DNA of 64,000 nt, taken from positions 1 to 64,000 of the forward strand of contig JAAENC010000128.1 in NCBI GenBank assembly GCA_024224815.1. The letters run 5' to 3'. A program made the translations under genes and the position numbers. Below, one piece after another: positions 46,981 to 54,279 of this stretch. The DNA is from Chloroflexota bacterium. GTDB taxonomy: Bacteria; Chloroflexota; Anaerolineae; Anaerolineales; Villigracilaceae. Below the pieces are notes generated by a model. That model made no database searches, was not told where the DNA came from, and saw nothing but the letters and a program-made list of their open reading frames with translations. Numbering within the stretch: position 1 is the first letter of the stretch; each line of letters begins with the position of its first letter.

Positions 46981-47934
46981 TTATTTAGCGCAGCGGAAGC
47001 CAATTTCTGGGGCGTAGTGTGTTGGTCCTGCGCTGTTGTATTTCCAGACACGCAGGTCAACTTCGTAGGTGTAGAAACTGCCACCACGCATGTTGCGATA
47101 GTGTTGGTCGTGATAATCATCACCCGTCCACTGCCAGACGTTACCGCCCATGTCGTAAAGACCGTAGGGGCTAACGCTGTTATGGGTTTCGTATCCTTGG
47201 TAGGTCTGACCGTTGTAAAAGCCGACTGGTGTAGTATTGCCCAGTTTGCCGTACATCTTTTCAAAAAGATCGGCAGATGAGTAGTAATTGGCGTAATTGC
47301 CGTGAATGTCACTGCCCCAGGCAAAGGGGCGACCGTGACCATCAGCGTCAAGCTCGGTACCACGAGCGGCTTTTTCCCATTCCAGATCAAGGGGCAAGCG
47401 GGTATCGTAGTATTCACAGTAAGCGTTTGCACCGAACCAGGTGACCATTGTCATCGGATGATTGACATAGGCTTCCATCGCTGTGAAGGTGCTGCCGTCG
47501 TAATCCATGCGAAGACCCTCTTCCATTGCGGCGAAGAGTTGGTCACCCTCTTCAATTTCTTCTTCGTGCTTATAAGCATCAAAGGGGTCGCCTTCGTAGT
47601 AGCCACCAGCACCTTCTTTTTGAAGGGTTAGTTCTTCTGCAACTTTGAGATCGAATTCGCCAACGGTCACATCACCAGAAGCAATTGCTTCGTTAAGGAA
47701 ATTTGCATATTGCTCGACGGTGACATCGGTGATCATAATCTCAAATTCATCTACATAAGTCAGATGGTCGTGTTGACTTGCGTAGAAATCGCCCGCGGGG
47801 ACAGTTGCCCACGCTTCCGGGTCAACGCCTGTATCGACATAGGGAAGATCGTTAATCGCCCCGACATTGGGGGCTGGTGCACAAGCTGTTGCTAGTAAGC
47901 CAATCAGGAGTAGGCTGAAGATCATTTTTTTCAT
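46981..47934 (-). CDS. Lipoprotein with formylglycine-generating-enzyme (SUMF1) fold
   Basis: 317 residues. Lipobox LLATAC at residues 13-18. The SUMF1/FGE-sulfatase fold fills the rest: FEIMITDVTVEQYANFL, PMTMVTWFGANAYCEYYDTRLP, LEWEKAARG, GLYDMGGNVWQWTGD, MRGGSFYTYE and the end IGFRCAK. The Cys pair used by true FGE is not evident, so it may act structurally. Related FGE-fold proteins (NirV) occur next to nitrite reductase genes. It overlaps the oxidase-like gene by 4 nt (ATGA), so the two are made together. Confidence 0.85.
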   Translation of the reverse strand: MKKMIFSLLLIGLLATACAPAPNVGAINDLPYVDTGVDPEAWATVPAGDFYASQHDHLTYVDEFEIMITDVTVEQYANFLNEAIASGDVTVGEFDLKVAEELTLQKEGAGGYYEGDPFDAYKHEEEIEEGDQLFAAMEEGLRMDYDGSTFTAMEAYVNHPMTMVTWFGANAYCEYYDTRLPLDLEWEKAARGTELDADGHGRPFAWGSDIHGNYANYYSSADLFEKMYGKLGNTTPVGFYNGQTYQGYETHNSVSPYGLYDMGGNVWQWTGDDYHDQHYRNMRGGSFYTYEVDLRVWKYNSAGPTHYAPEIGFRCAK

Positions 47935-49466
47935 TTGGACACCTCATCGAGGGTTGCCTGAATTTCGGCTAATTTTTGTTTTTGTGCTTCAAGGTCAGCT
48001 TTTGCGTTGGCTTGTTTTTCTGCTGCGAACTCATTGCTCCAAACACCATCTTTTGCAAAGAGATCGATCAGGCGCCAGCCCAAAAAGATTGCAAGCAAGA
48101 CCAGTATCGCAGCCAGACCGAAATCCATGATAAGCATTGTGGTGTTGACCAGGGGCTGCTGTGCTGTATCGCTAACAAAGAGACGTTTCATTGAGAAGAC
48201 TGTTGCTGCACCAAAGGCTAAGTCAGAGCCAATGATAATGATCCAGCCAGCCCACTTGCGAGCTTTTCCTTTGATACCGGAAAGATCCATGAAGTAGAAG
48301 AGGATAATCGTGGCGATAATACCGGAAAGAATATGCCAATGCCCAGTTAAGGTAATACGCTCTTCACGATGGGGCCAAACACGGAAGATTTCTTCCAATT
48401 TGATTGCCATGAAGATGCCTACACCACTAACGGTGAAGTTCATGAAAACCATTTGCCAGCCAGAGCCAAATTTAAAAGGATCGTCGACCAAGGCTTTTAA
48501 TTTTTGGAAGAAATTGGGTTTTTCAATATCCGCAGTGCCTTCTTTGATCATTTTGTCCCAAGAGTAGATCACATAGAGCAAAGCAGAGAACATGACAAAG
48601 ACCGAACCGACATAGATAGTGTTGTGAGCCCAAGGCATCCAAACAATAGAAAGCGCGCCGAAAGTAATTGTAATGGTACCAATAATCATGATCGGCATTG
48701 CCCATTGATGCAGTTTGCCTTTGAAATCCAGCCATTTGCCAACGATCAGGGTGATCGCAACAGCGATCAGCGTGAGCATGATGTGCAGGTGACCAATAAT
48801 CGCTTTTTGTAGCGCAGTTTTATGCGGGATGCGGATGAGATCTTCGCCAAGGAAGGTTTCGTGTCCGTTTGCCCAGAAAGAGCCAGTCACTGCACCCCAA
48901 GTAGCAGAGATTAAGGTTGCAATAGCCATGACGAAGAAAGCCGCGCGTTCAACATCAACACCGTTTTTAGTGCGTGCATAGGGAGAACCTTCTGGTAGAA
49001 GGTAATCTTTTTTCCAAGGCCAAAGTGCTGCAACCAGCATAATACCGGCAAAGAAAACCAGTGTTTGTCCAACTAAGAAAAGCCCATGAAAAGCGAAGTT
49101 GTGTCCAAAATAGCCAAAAAACAAACCAAAAATCATCGCAAGCAAATAGCCAACAGTGATTGTCCCGTTAATCAGAACTTGCTCGTGGCGTTTCATCGGC
49201 AAAATTTCAGTCATAAAATAGACTTCGATGGCAACAATGGTCATCGCAATGGTGTGATAGAGCATGATGATGCGCCCCTCACGATCGGCCTGGATGAGGT
49301 CCATACCGAGGAGATTGACGGTGATGTCTCGAACACCCCACTCGACCATAGGTCCTGAGAGGGTACCCCAGATGGCTGTCACGATACCGACTGCAGCGAT
49401 GGCAACCAACGCCAGTCCTCTCGTGGAGCGAAAGAGGTAATCGAAACGTTTTGCTAATTCTTTCAT
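47931..49466 (-). CDS. 12-TM heme-copper-oxidase-like membrane protein
   Basis: 511 residues with twelve predicted membrane segments, then a charged coiled-coil tail of about 35 residues. Histidines fall where heme-copper oxidase subunit I has them: His71 in TM2, His226/His228 in TM6, His253 at TM7, His376/His378 in TM10. The three units around TM2, TM6 and TM10 are about 150 residues apart and resemble one another (GHLHIMLTLIAVAI, GHWHILSGIIATII), the three-fold pseudo-symmetry of the superfamily. The HPEVY and HH motifs of A-type oxidases and the NorB equivalents are missing. Likely a divergent oxidase or NO reductase; the reaction is unproven. GGAG precedes ATG 49466. Confidence 0.65.
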   Translation of the reverse strand: MKELAKRFDYLFRSTRGLALVAIAAVGIVTAIWGTLSGPMVEWGVRDITVNLLGMDLIQADREGRIIMLYHTIAMTIVAIEVYFMTEILPMKRHEQVLINGTITVGYLLAMIFGLFFGYFGHNFAFHGLFLVGQTLVFFAGIMLVAALWPWKKDYLLPEGSPYARTKNGVDVERAAFFVMAIATLISATWGAVTGSFWANGHETFLGEDLIRIPHKTALQKAIIGHLHIMLTLIAVAITLIVGKWLDFKGKLHQWAMPIMIIGTITITFGALSIVWMPWAHNTIYVGSVFVMFSALLYVIYSWDKMIKEGTADIEKPNFFQKLKALVDDPFKFGSGWQMVFMNFTVSGVGIFMAIKLEEIFRVWPHREERITLTGHWHILSGIIATIILFYFMDLSGIKGKARKWAGWIIIIGSDLAFGAATVFSMKRLFVSDTAQQPLVNTTMLIMDFGLAAILVLLAIFLGWRLIDLFAKDGVWSNEFAAEKQANAKADLEAQKQKLAEIQATLDEVSK

Positions 49467-49511
49467 ATTTACTTCTCCATATAGTTTACAAATAAAATTA
49501 TTAGGTGTAAT

Positions 49512-49524
49512 ACCCAATTTGGGT
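49512..49524. promoter_or_regulatory. Palindrome upstream of the oxidase-like gene
   Basis: ACCCAA-T-TTGGGT, a perfect 6-bp inverted repeat 45 bp before the start codon of the 47931 gene. A possible regulator site; the regulator is not known. Confidence 0.4.
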
Positions 49525-49629
49525 CTAATTATTTTAAAGAAAATAATTGCATTTTTGAAATACTTATGCTTCTAATAAGATAACAGAAAGTGAGTATATT
49601 GTCTTTATTAAAAAGCAAATTTACGAACA

Positions 49630-49668
49630 AAAAACCGCAGACCCTGGAAAAGCAGACTGCGGTTTTTT
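49630..49668 (-). terminator. Terminator of the 49683 gene
   Basis: AAAACCGCAG/CTGCGGTTTT stem with T runs on both sides. Confidence 0.82.
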
Positions 49669-49682
49669 TCACTTAGACAAAA

Positions 49683-50321
49683 CTAGTTTTTGATATCTTT
49701 CATGAAGCCCCAGGCAAAGGCGAGAGCCATGAGCAGGAGCAATACAGCAAGAATATTGTGGACAAGAGCAGCAGTAAAAATCCCTAGCAGAGCCTTACCA
49801 AGGGTCAGGGAAGCTAGAGCAAGCCCGCCGATGCCGATTAACATACCACCGATGCCAACCCACTCAAAGCCTTTGGCTGGATTTCCTTCACCATATTTTT
49901 TAACAAGGAATGGGCCGAGAAAGATGATAAATCCAGCTACACCATGGAAAAGGGGCACAGCAATTCTTTTGAGCGTTGCCATTTGAGCAAAGCTGGTTAC
50001 TGCAATTGCTAAAATACCAATTGTGGCGAACCAAATATAGCCTTTTTTGAATTTTCCAAAGTATTGGCGCACGATGCCAACAGAAATCCCGAAGGGGATT
50101 AAGCTAGCGACAGTTAGAACAAAGGGCGTTTTGAGAATATCATAGCCCATGAAGATCAAGAGTACGCCAGAAACGAACAAAACAGCGAAACCCAAGATAT
50201 AGTATAGGGCGTAGACTTTCTTTTCCCAGCCGTAGCGGGTCCAGAAACGCCAGACCATATAGGCTGCCGTAACACCAGTCGCGAGTAACAGAATAATATC
50301 AAGTACGTTGGGGTGATCCAT
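49683..50321 (-). CDS. Membrane protein family B, copy 1 (unknown)
   Basis: 212 residues, about six membrane segments. Paralog of the gene at 45333 (see there for shared segments), with an added N-terminal segment. Start at ATG 50321 (MDHPNVLD), 11 nt after AAGGA; an ATG three codons earlier is too close to that site. A Crp-type palindrome lies 97 bp upstream at 50418. The two copies flank the oxidase-like operon. Confidence 0.65.
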   Translation of the reverse strand: MDHPNVLDIILLLATGVTAAYMVWRFWTRYGWEKKVYALYYILGFAVLFVSGVLLIFMGYDILKTPFVLTVASLIPFGISVGIVRQYFGKFKKGYIWFATIGILAIAVTSFAQMATLKRIAVPLFHGVAGFIIFLGPFLVKKYGEGNPAKGFEWVGIGGMLIGIGGLALASLTLGKALLGIFTAALVHNILAVLLLLMALAFAWGFMKDIKN

Positions 50322-50417
50322 AATGCACATTCTCCTTATGTGAAATGAATAAAATCGGCTCAGGAGCCGTTATAGCTATATTATGCACCTATTATTACAA
50401 AATTCCCTTTTTTTGTC

Positions 50418-50433
50418 TGTGATATAGGTCACA
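50418..50433. promoter_or_regulatory. Crp-type binding site
   Basis: TGTGA-TATAGG-TCACA, an exact match to the Crp consensus, 97 bp before the start of the 49683 gene. The four Crp/Fnr-type regulators encoded at 58-64 kb are candidate binders. Confidence 0.6.
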
Positions 50434-50468
50434 TAAATATTAACATAAAATGAGAAAGTTGGTTGCGA

Positions 50469-50503
50469 AAAGCGGATTCAGAGAATTTTCTGAATCCGCT
50501 TTG
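50469..50503 (-). terminator. Terminator of the 50547 gene
   Basis: AAGCGGATTCAGA/CTGAATCCGCTT stem, downstream of the MarR operon on the minus strand. Confidence 0.7.
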
Positions 50504-50546
50504 GTCAAAATTGTTTAGATTGTTATCTCCCCAGCTTGGGTTTTTC

Positions 50547-51761
50547 TTATTCAGCGTGAGAAATAGCAATTTCAGCTTTTGCCATCCCCGTTTTTGTTTT
50601 CTTTCGCAGATCAAGCAAAACCGGGATAAACGAAGCCATCCATAATATATAAGCTCCGCCATGCAATAAACCGCGCAAGGATTCGATGAAAATACTCGCC
50701 CACAAGAGAATTGCTCCTGAATTTACCAGCCAAAAACTAAGCCACGTGCCACCTAATTCTGCTTCTTCTTCATTGACAAAGAAGCGATGGAAGAAATAAG
50801 GCACGACCGCGTATCCAAATTGCAACAGCCAGCCATAGATCAAGGCTTGTGGCGTTGTTCTTTCAAGTAATTCGGCGGGCATTACACCTTCAATACCAAA
50901 GATGATAAATGGTGCCATAGACAAAGGGGCGAATAGCCAAAAGTAAGAGACTAACATTTGAGCCATCCCGGCTGTCCAAGCGGATTTATCGCCGCGCAAT
51001 GGTTTGATGGCAATGACTAGCAACCAGATATTCGCGGAAGTGTGTAAAAGAGCACCGATCGCGGCCAGGGTCATACTGGCAAGCCACGGGCTGAGTACGA
51101 GTCCCATCGCTCCTGCTGTCATCATCCAAAAAATGGGAGTAATCGCTTTGGGATTATGCAAGGGGCGTTTCGCCCATTTCGGGTATAAATCCACAAAAAA
51201 TCCGATAAAAACCAGCGACATAAAGCCCCAATTATTAGCGTGGATATGTACTTCTCCAATATCGCCGACGATGCCTAGCGCTTCTTCCCAGCCGGGGAAC
51301 ATCCCTGTTCCGACGAGAATGCCTATCAAGAAATAGAAGAGCCCTGCGATATAAAATTTGCGCCCTTCTTTGACCGCCAAGGTTTTTTCTGAGTGGGCAC
51401 GGATTTTGGCCAATTGGATAAGGAGCAAGGTTGTAGCTGCGAAGACCAATGTGCCGCCAGCGATGATCGCCACCTTATTTGTTGGTGGAATACCAATTAG
51501 TAACAAGGCTATACCTGCATTTAATGCTAACCAAATATCCCAACGTGTTTTGGGGCGCGGCAGATTATGCGCTTTGGCTGTTAGGATAGGCATTACGCCA
51601 AAAAGAAGCTGTGTAACGATGCCCAATGTGACAAAATGGACACGCAGCCATACTGTGCCATGAATCCAGCCCAATATATTCCACATTGAGAACGATGCTG
51701 CTAAGGCTGCCACGATAGCGACGACAAAATATAAAAAAGTCATTATCAGATAGGGAATCAT
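50547..51761 (-). CDS. NnrS/heme-copper-like membrane protein
   Basis: 404 residues, about ten to twelve membrane segments. Conserved-looking histidines: His42 in WLRVHFVTLGIVTQ, His172/His174 in GEVHIHANNWGF, His240 in ALLHTSANIW, His325 in PYFFHRFF. The H-x-H in a mid-protein membrane segment and the spacing of about 130-150 residues recall both NnrS and heme-copper oxidase subunit I. No exact family can be fixed by eye. AAAAGGAA precedes ATG 51761; it is the last gene of an operon headed by DUF1858 and MarR genes, so it is probably the main product controlled by that regulator. Confidence 0.6.
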   Translation of the reverse strand: MIPYLIMTFLYFVVAIVAALAASFSMWNILGWIHGTVWLRVHFVTLGIVTQLLFGVMPILTAKAHNLPRPKTRWDIWLALNAGIALLLIGIPPTNKVAIIAGGTLVFAATTLLLIQLAKIRAHSEKTLAVKEGRKFYIAGLFYFLIGILVGTGMFPGWEEALGIVGDIGEVHIHANNWGFMSLVFIGFFVDLYPKWAKRPLHNPKAITPIFWMMTAGAMGLVLSPWLASMTLAAIGALLHTSANIWLLVIAIKPLRGDKSAWTAGMAQMLVSYFWLFAPLSMAPFIIFGIEGVMPAELLERTTPQALIYGWLLQFGYAVVPYFFHRFFVNEEEAELGGTWLSFWLVNSGAILLWASIFIESLRGLLHGGAYILWMASFIPVLLDLRKKTKTGMAKAEIAISHAE

Positions 51762-51765
51762 AAAG

Positions 51766-52128
51766 CTATTCCTTTTTTTGAAGAAGCAGTAATCTTAAAA
51801 TAATGCCCCAAATAATGATTCTCAGTAACATAGCGCCAAGGCTAAAGCCTGAGACAACATCCATAAAAGCGAAAAGCAAGATTATCATCACAAGACTGTG
51901 ACTGACAAGCGTGGCTATAGAGAGGGGCAAGGCGAAACGGGACTTTTTCCAGATCAAAAATGCGATGGGGAAAACACTAAGCACGCCTAAAATCAGGTTA
52001 TAGACAGGCAGCCAGCCGATCACAAAATAGGGCATCCCTTTATTCAGCAGGACAACGCGTGCGCCTGCGATAATTGCCATCACGCCAATGACAAAAGCGA
52101 GAATCGTTGCGGTTTTAGTCGTTTTCAT
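51766..52128 (-). CDS. Small four-TM membrane protein, unknown
   Basis: 120 residues with four hydrophobic segments and almost no loops. Its stop lies 4 nt from the start of the 50547 gene, and its start overlaps the gene at 52125 by 4 nt, so all three are tightly coupled. No family recognised; it may be an accessory subunit of the heme-copper-like protein. Confidence 0.65.
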   Translation of the reverse strand: MKTTKTATILAFVIGVMAIIAGARVVLLNKGMPYFVIGWLPVYNLILGVLSVFPIAFLIWKKSRFALPLSIATLVSHSLVMIILLFAFMDVVSGFSLGAMLLRIIIWGIILRLLLLQKKE

Positions 52129-52400
52129 CGTTGTTGTGAATTTTCGTTTTGCGCGACAGCCACCCTTGCTTTTTTGCGTTTATTACGATTCTTTTTCGCA
52201 AGATAAGGCATCAAATAAAGAAATCCGCCCGTGATTGCAAGTAAAAGCATTAACAAAGACTGAAGCTGCTCAAATTGTGGTGGCATGTGAAATATGCCGC
52301 CTGAAAATTTTGAAAAAACAGCCATCGGGATAAGAATAAGAGTAGGAATAGCAAACCAGCGATGAATTTTGCGACTCCATTTGTTCCAAGATTTTGACAT
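52125..52400 (-). CDS. Small two-TM membrane protein, PepSY-like
   Basis: 91 residues: KWSRKIHRWFAIPTLILIPMA at residues 7-27 recalls the first helix of PepSY-TM proteins, where the His can bind heme; a second segment follows (about 46-65), then a strongly basic tail. Start 52400 has AAAGGAG upstream. Second small membrane gene of the MarR operon. Confidence 0.62.
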   Translation of the reverse strand: MSKSWNKWSRKIHRWFAIPTLILIPMAVFSKFSGGIFHMPPQFEQLQSLLMLLLAITGGFLYLMPYLAKKNRNKRKKARVAVAQNENSQQR

Positions 52401-52412
52401 AATATAGCTCCT

Positions 52413-52847
52413 TTAGTTTTCTTCTGCTGCGTTGAGCGCTTTCTCAAGCAGACTTACCAGATTTTCTCTTTCTTCGGCTTTTAAACCGGATAAAAGCTTT
52501 CTGAATTTTTGACAATGGAAATCTTGTGCACTTTTGTGCGCATCTTCACCCTTTTTCGTGAGAAAAAGCTGCACTGCGCGACCATCCTTGGGGTGGGGCT
52601 TGCGTGCCAACAATTCGCTTTTTTCTAGCTGACGCACACTCACGCTAACAGTCGGCTTCGAGAGTTTCAATGCTTCTGCCATCTTTTGAATGCCACACCC
52701 CGGATGCTTCGCCACATACTCGATCAACCCCAAATGAGACGGGGAGGTTGAAACAGGCCCACTTGCTGAATTCCCTGACCCTAAACGACGTAAACGACTG
52801 GATAGTTTTAAAAATCTTTGTGCTGTTTCTTGAAGATTATCGCCCAT
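52413..52847 (-). CDS. MarR family transcriptional regulator
   Basis: 144 residues. Winged helix with IQKMAEALKLSKPTVSVSVRQLEKSELLARKPHPKDGRAVQLFLTKKG spread over residues 54-98; the DGR of the wing is typical. AGGAGAAG precedes ATG 52847. It is the second gene of the operon and should bind the palindrome at 53102, giving autoregulation. Only one or two Cys are present, so redox control by Cys is possible but not evident. Confidence 0.9.
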   Translation of the reverse strand: MGDNLQETAQRFLKLSSRLRRLGSGNSASGPVSTSPSHLGLIEYVAKHPGCGIQKMAEALKLSKPTVSVSVRQLEKSELLARKPHPKDGRAVQLFLTKKGEDAHKSAQDFHCQKFRKLLSGLKAEERENLVSLLEKALNAAEEN

Positions 52848-52858
52848 ATTTTCTTCTC

Positions 52859-53077
52859 CTACGCTTTGTCAGACACTGCTTTATTCAAAATGTCCAGAAA
52901 ATCATCAAGGGGTACGCGGTGAACTCGTGCGGCCGTTTTAACTGTGAGAAATTTTGCTAAAAAAGAACGTAAGGAATAACGCCCAACACGTTTTACGCCA
53001 AAGACCTCCATTACATCTGCAATATCCCCGTATTCTTTAAGAATGTCTGATACACGTGTGTCTTTTGTAATTTTCAA
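52859..53077 (-). CDS. DUF1858-like domain protein
   Basis: 72 residues. ITKDTRVSDILKEYGDIADVMEVFGV is the pattern of DUF1858, a small domain found near redox and hybrid-cluster proteins and at the N-terminus of ScdA-type iron-sulfur repair proteins. The usual Cys of the CxxC-like end is replaced here by KRVGR, so no redox disulfide is available. Start is TTG 53077, with GGAG 8 nt upstream. First gene of the operon. Confidence 0.75.
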   Translation of the reverse strand: MKITKDTRVSDILKEYGDIADVMEVFGVKRVGRYSLRSFLAKFLTVKTAARVHRVPLDDFLDILNKAVSDKA

Positions 53078-53101
53078 TGTGATTTCTCCTTTTTTGCAAG
53101 A

Positions 53102-53126
53102 ATAGTTAGTTAGTCAAACTAACTAT
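53102..53126. promoter_or_regulatory. MarR operator overlapping the operon promoter
   Basis: Perfect 10-bp arms ATAGTTAGTT and AACTAACTAT around AGTCA. On the minus strand a -10 box TATAGT (53122-53127) lies inside it, 17 bp after a TTTACT -35 box. A repressor bound here would block the promoter of the DUF1858-MarR-NnrS-like operon. Confidence 0.8.
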
Positions 53127-53175
53127 ATCTCTTCTGCTTGAAAAAGTAAATAGTAATCAAATGAGTGTTTTTTAA

Positions 53176-53210
53176 GAAAAATCCCCACTCTTCTTGAAAA
53201 GAATGGGGAA
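53176..53210 (-). terminator. Terminator of the 53234 gene
   Basis: TCCCCAcTCTT/AAGAaTGGGGA stem with a minus-strand T run. Confidence 0.78.
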
Positions 53211-53233
53211 TAAAAAGGAGAGAGCTATTTAAA

Positions 53234-54076
53234 TCATCCCAACTTCAGCACCGCCGTATCTTCAACCGCGCAAGTTTCCACGCACTCCAGACACTGCACA
53301 CACTCTAAATTACGCATATTCTCAGGAATAGCAGGAATATCCACGGGGCACTCCGCTTCGCAACGAGCGCAGCCTGTGCAATTATTTTTGTCAATTGTCA
53401 CACGCAGCGGCGCAAATTTATTAGTAATTGCCAAAAAAGCACCTAGCGGGCAGAGATATTTGCACCAGAAGCGTTTAATCAACAACGACGTGATGATAAA
53501 TGTAATCAATACACTGACCAGCAAAGGCTCGCCTAGCTCAAAGCTGAAAAGCGCACGAGCAGGGCAAATATCCCGAAGTGGGGGATAAACAGATTTGACG
53601 CTGGCGATGAGAACGACCAATAAGACCAGATATTTAAGATAGCGTGCCCATTTATCGACTTTGGGCGGTAATTCCATCGGAAATTTCGCCTTGCTCCGCT
53701 TCCCTCTTGTTTTCGGCTTGCCTCCGTTACTCAAACGTGATGCCCATCCCGCAAGCATATCTTGCAAAGTGCCGATTGGACACACCCAGCCGCAAAAGGC
53801 ACGTCCAGCGAGCAGAGAGACACCGATCACGCCAATGAGAACAGCGAAATTAAGCAGATTTGTTGTTTTGAGCGTTTGCCCTGTTGCGATATATGAGAAA
53901 AATGTTTCGATTCCGCCCATCGGGCAAAAAGCGTCGAAGGCGCCACCAGTTGACTCTCGTCCTGGCATGATGTGGCGTAATCCAAGCAGGTAAGTAGCAA
54001 AGAGAAATATATATTGGATAATATGACGTACTTCAGTGATAGAGCCGCGTTCTTTGGGTTCTTTTGTTTTTTCCAT
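53234..54076 (-). CDS. NapH/NosR-like membrane-bound polyferredoxin
   Basis: 280 residues. Four or five membrane segments carry two CxxxCP motifs at their ends (FCGWVCPIG near 93, FWCKYLCPLG near 208), as in the NapH/NosR family; the C-terminus has two 4Fe-4S motifs (CTGCARCEAECP and CVQCLECVETC). Such proteins pass electrons from quinol to a periplasmic or membrane reductase. The start at 54076 lies next to repeat 54084, whose GGGGGG may serve as the ribosome binding site. A 4Fe-4S membrane protein in this position supports electron input into the neighbouring system. Confidence 0.88.
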   Translation of the reverse strand: MEKTKEPKERGSITEVRHIIQYIFLFATYLLGLRHIMPGRESTGGAFDAFCPMGGIETFFSYIATGQTLKTTNLLNFAVLIGVIGVSLLAGRAFCGWVCPIGTLQDMLAGWASRLSNGGKPKTRGKRSKAKFPMELPPKVDKWARYLKYLVLLVVLIASVKSVYPPLRDICPARALFSFELGEPLLVSVLITFIITSLLIKRFWCKYLCPLGAFLAITNKFAPLRVTIDKNNCTGCARCEAECPVDIPAIPENMRNLECVQCLECVETCAVEDTAVLKLG

Positions 54077-54083
54077 AATTTAT

Positions 54084-54138
54084 GCCCCCCATAATCCCCT
54101 CGCAAAGCGGGGGGATGCCCCGTTCAGGGGCGGGGGGC
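54084..54138. repeat. Dispersed inverted-repeat element, family 3
   Basis: CCCCCCATAATCCCCTCGC...GGGGGGATGCCCCG...CGGGGCGGGGGGC style element, related to the copy at 44349 (same hairpin, GATGCCC, GGGC, G-run order). It reaches to within 8 bp of the 53234 start codon. Confidence 0.6.
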
Positions 54139-54167
54139 TACAGGAGATGCTAAAAACCGGAAAAATG

Positions 54168-54266
54168 TTAATGAGCCGGTCGCAAGCCAAGGGCAAGGGC
54201 GATTACGGTACAAACCACGAGAGTGGTGATGATAATGATGGGGTAGTTATATTTATCTACTTTCAC
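54168..54266 (-). CDS. 32-residue single-TM protein
   Basis: GTG at 54266 with TAGGAG 6 nt before it, 33 codons to TAA. Product: a short polar start (MKVDKYNYP), one hydrophobic helix (IIIITTLVVCTVIALALGL) and the tail RPAH. It begins 13 bp after the stop of the 54280 gene on the same strand. Small one-helix proteins of this shape are common in quinol or cytochrome oxidase complexes. Too short for certainty, but the ribosome binding site, spacing and helix together support a real gene. Confidence 0.65.
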   Translation of the reverse strand: MKVDKYNYPIIIITTLVVCTVIALALGLRPAH

Positions 54267-54279
54267 GCAGATTCTCCTA

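Noticed and set aside
46977-47432. 151-residue minus-strand frame inside the FGE gene
   Set aside because: A Thr-rich shadow of the FGE-fold lipoprotein in another frame.
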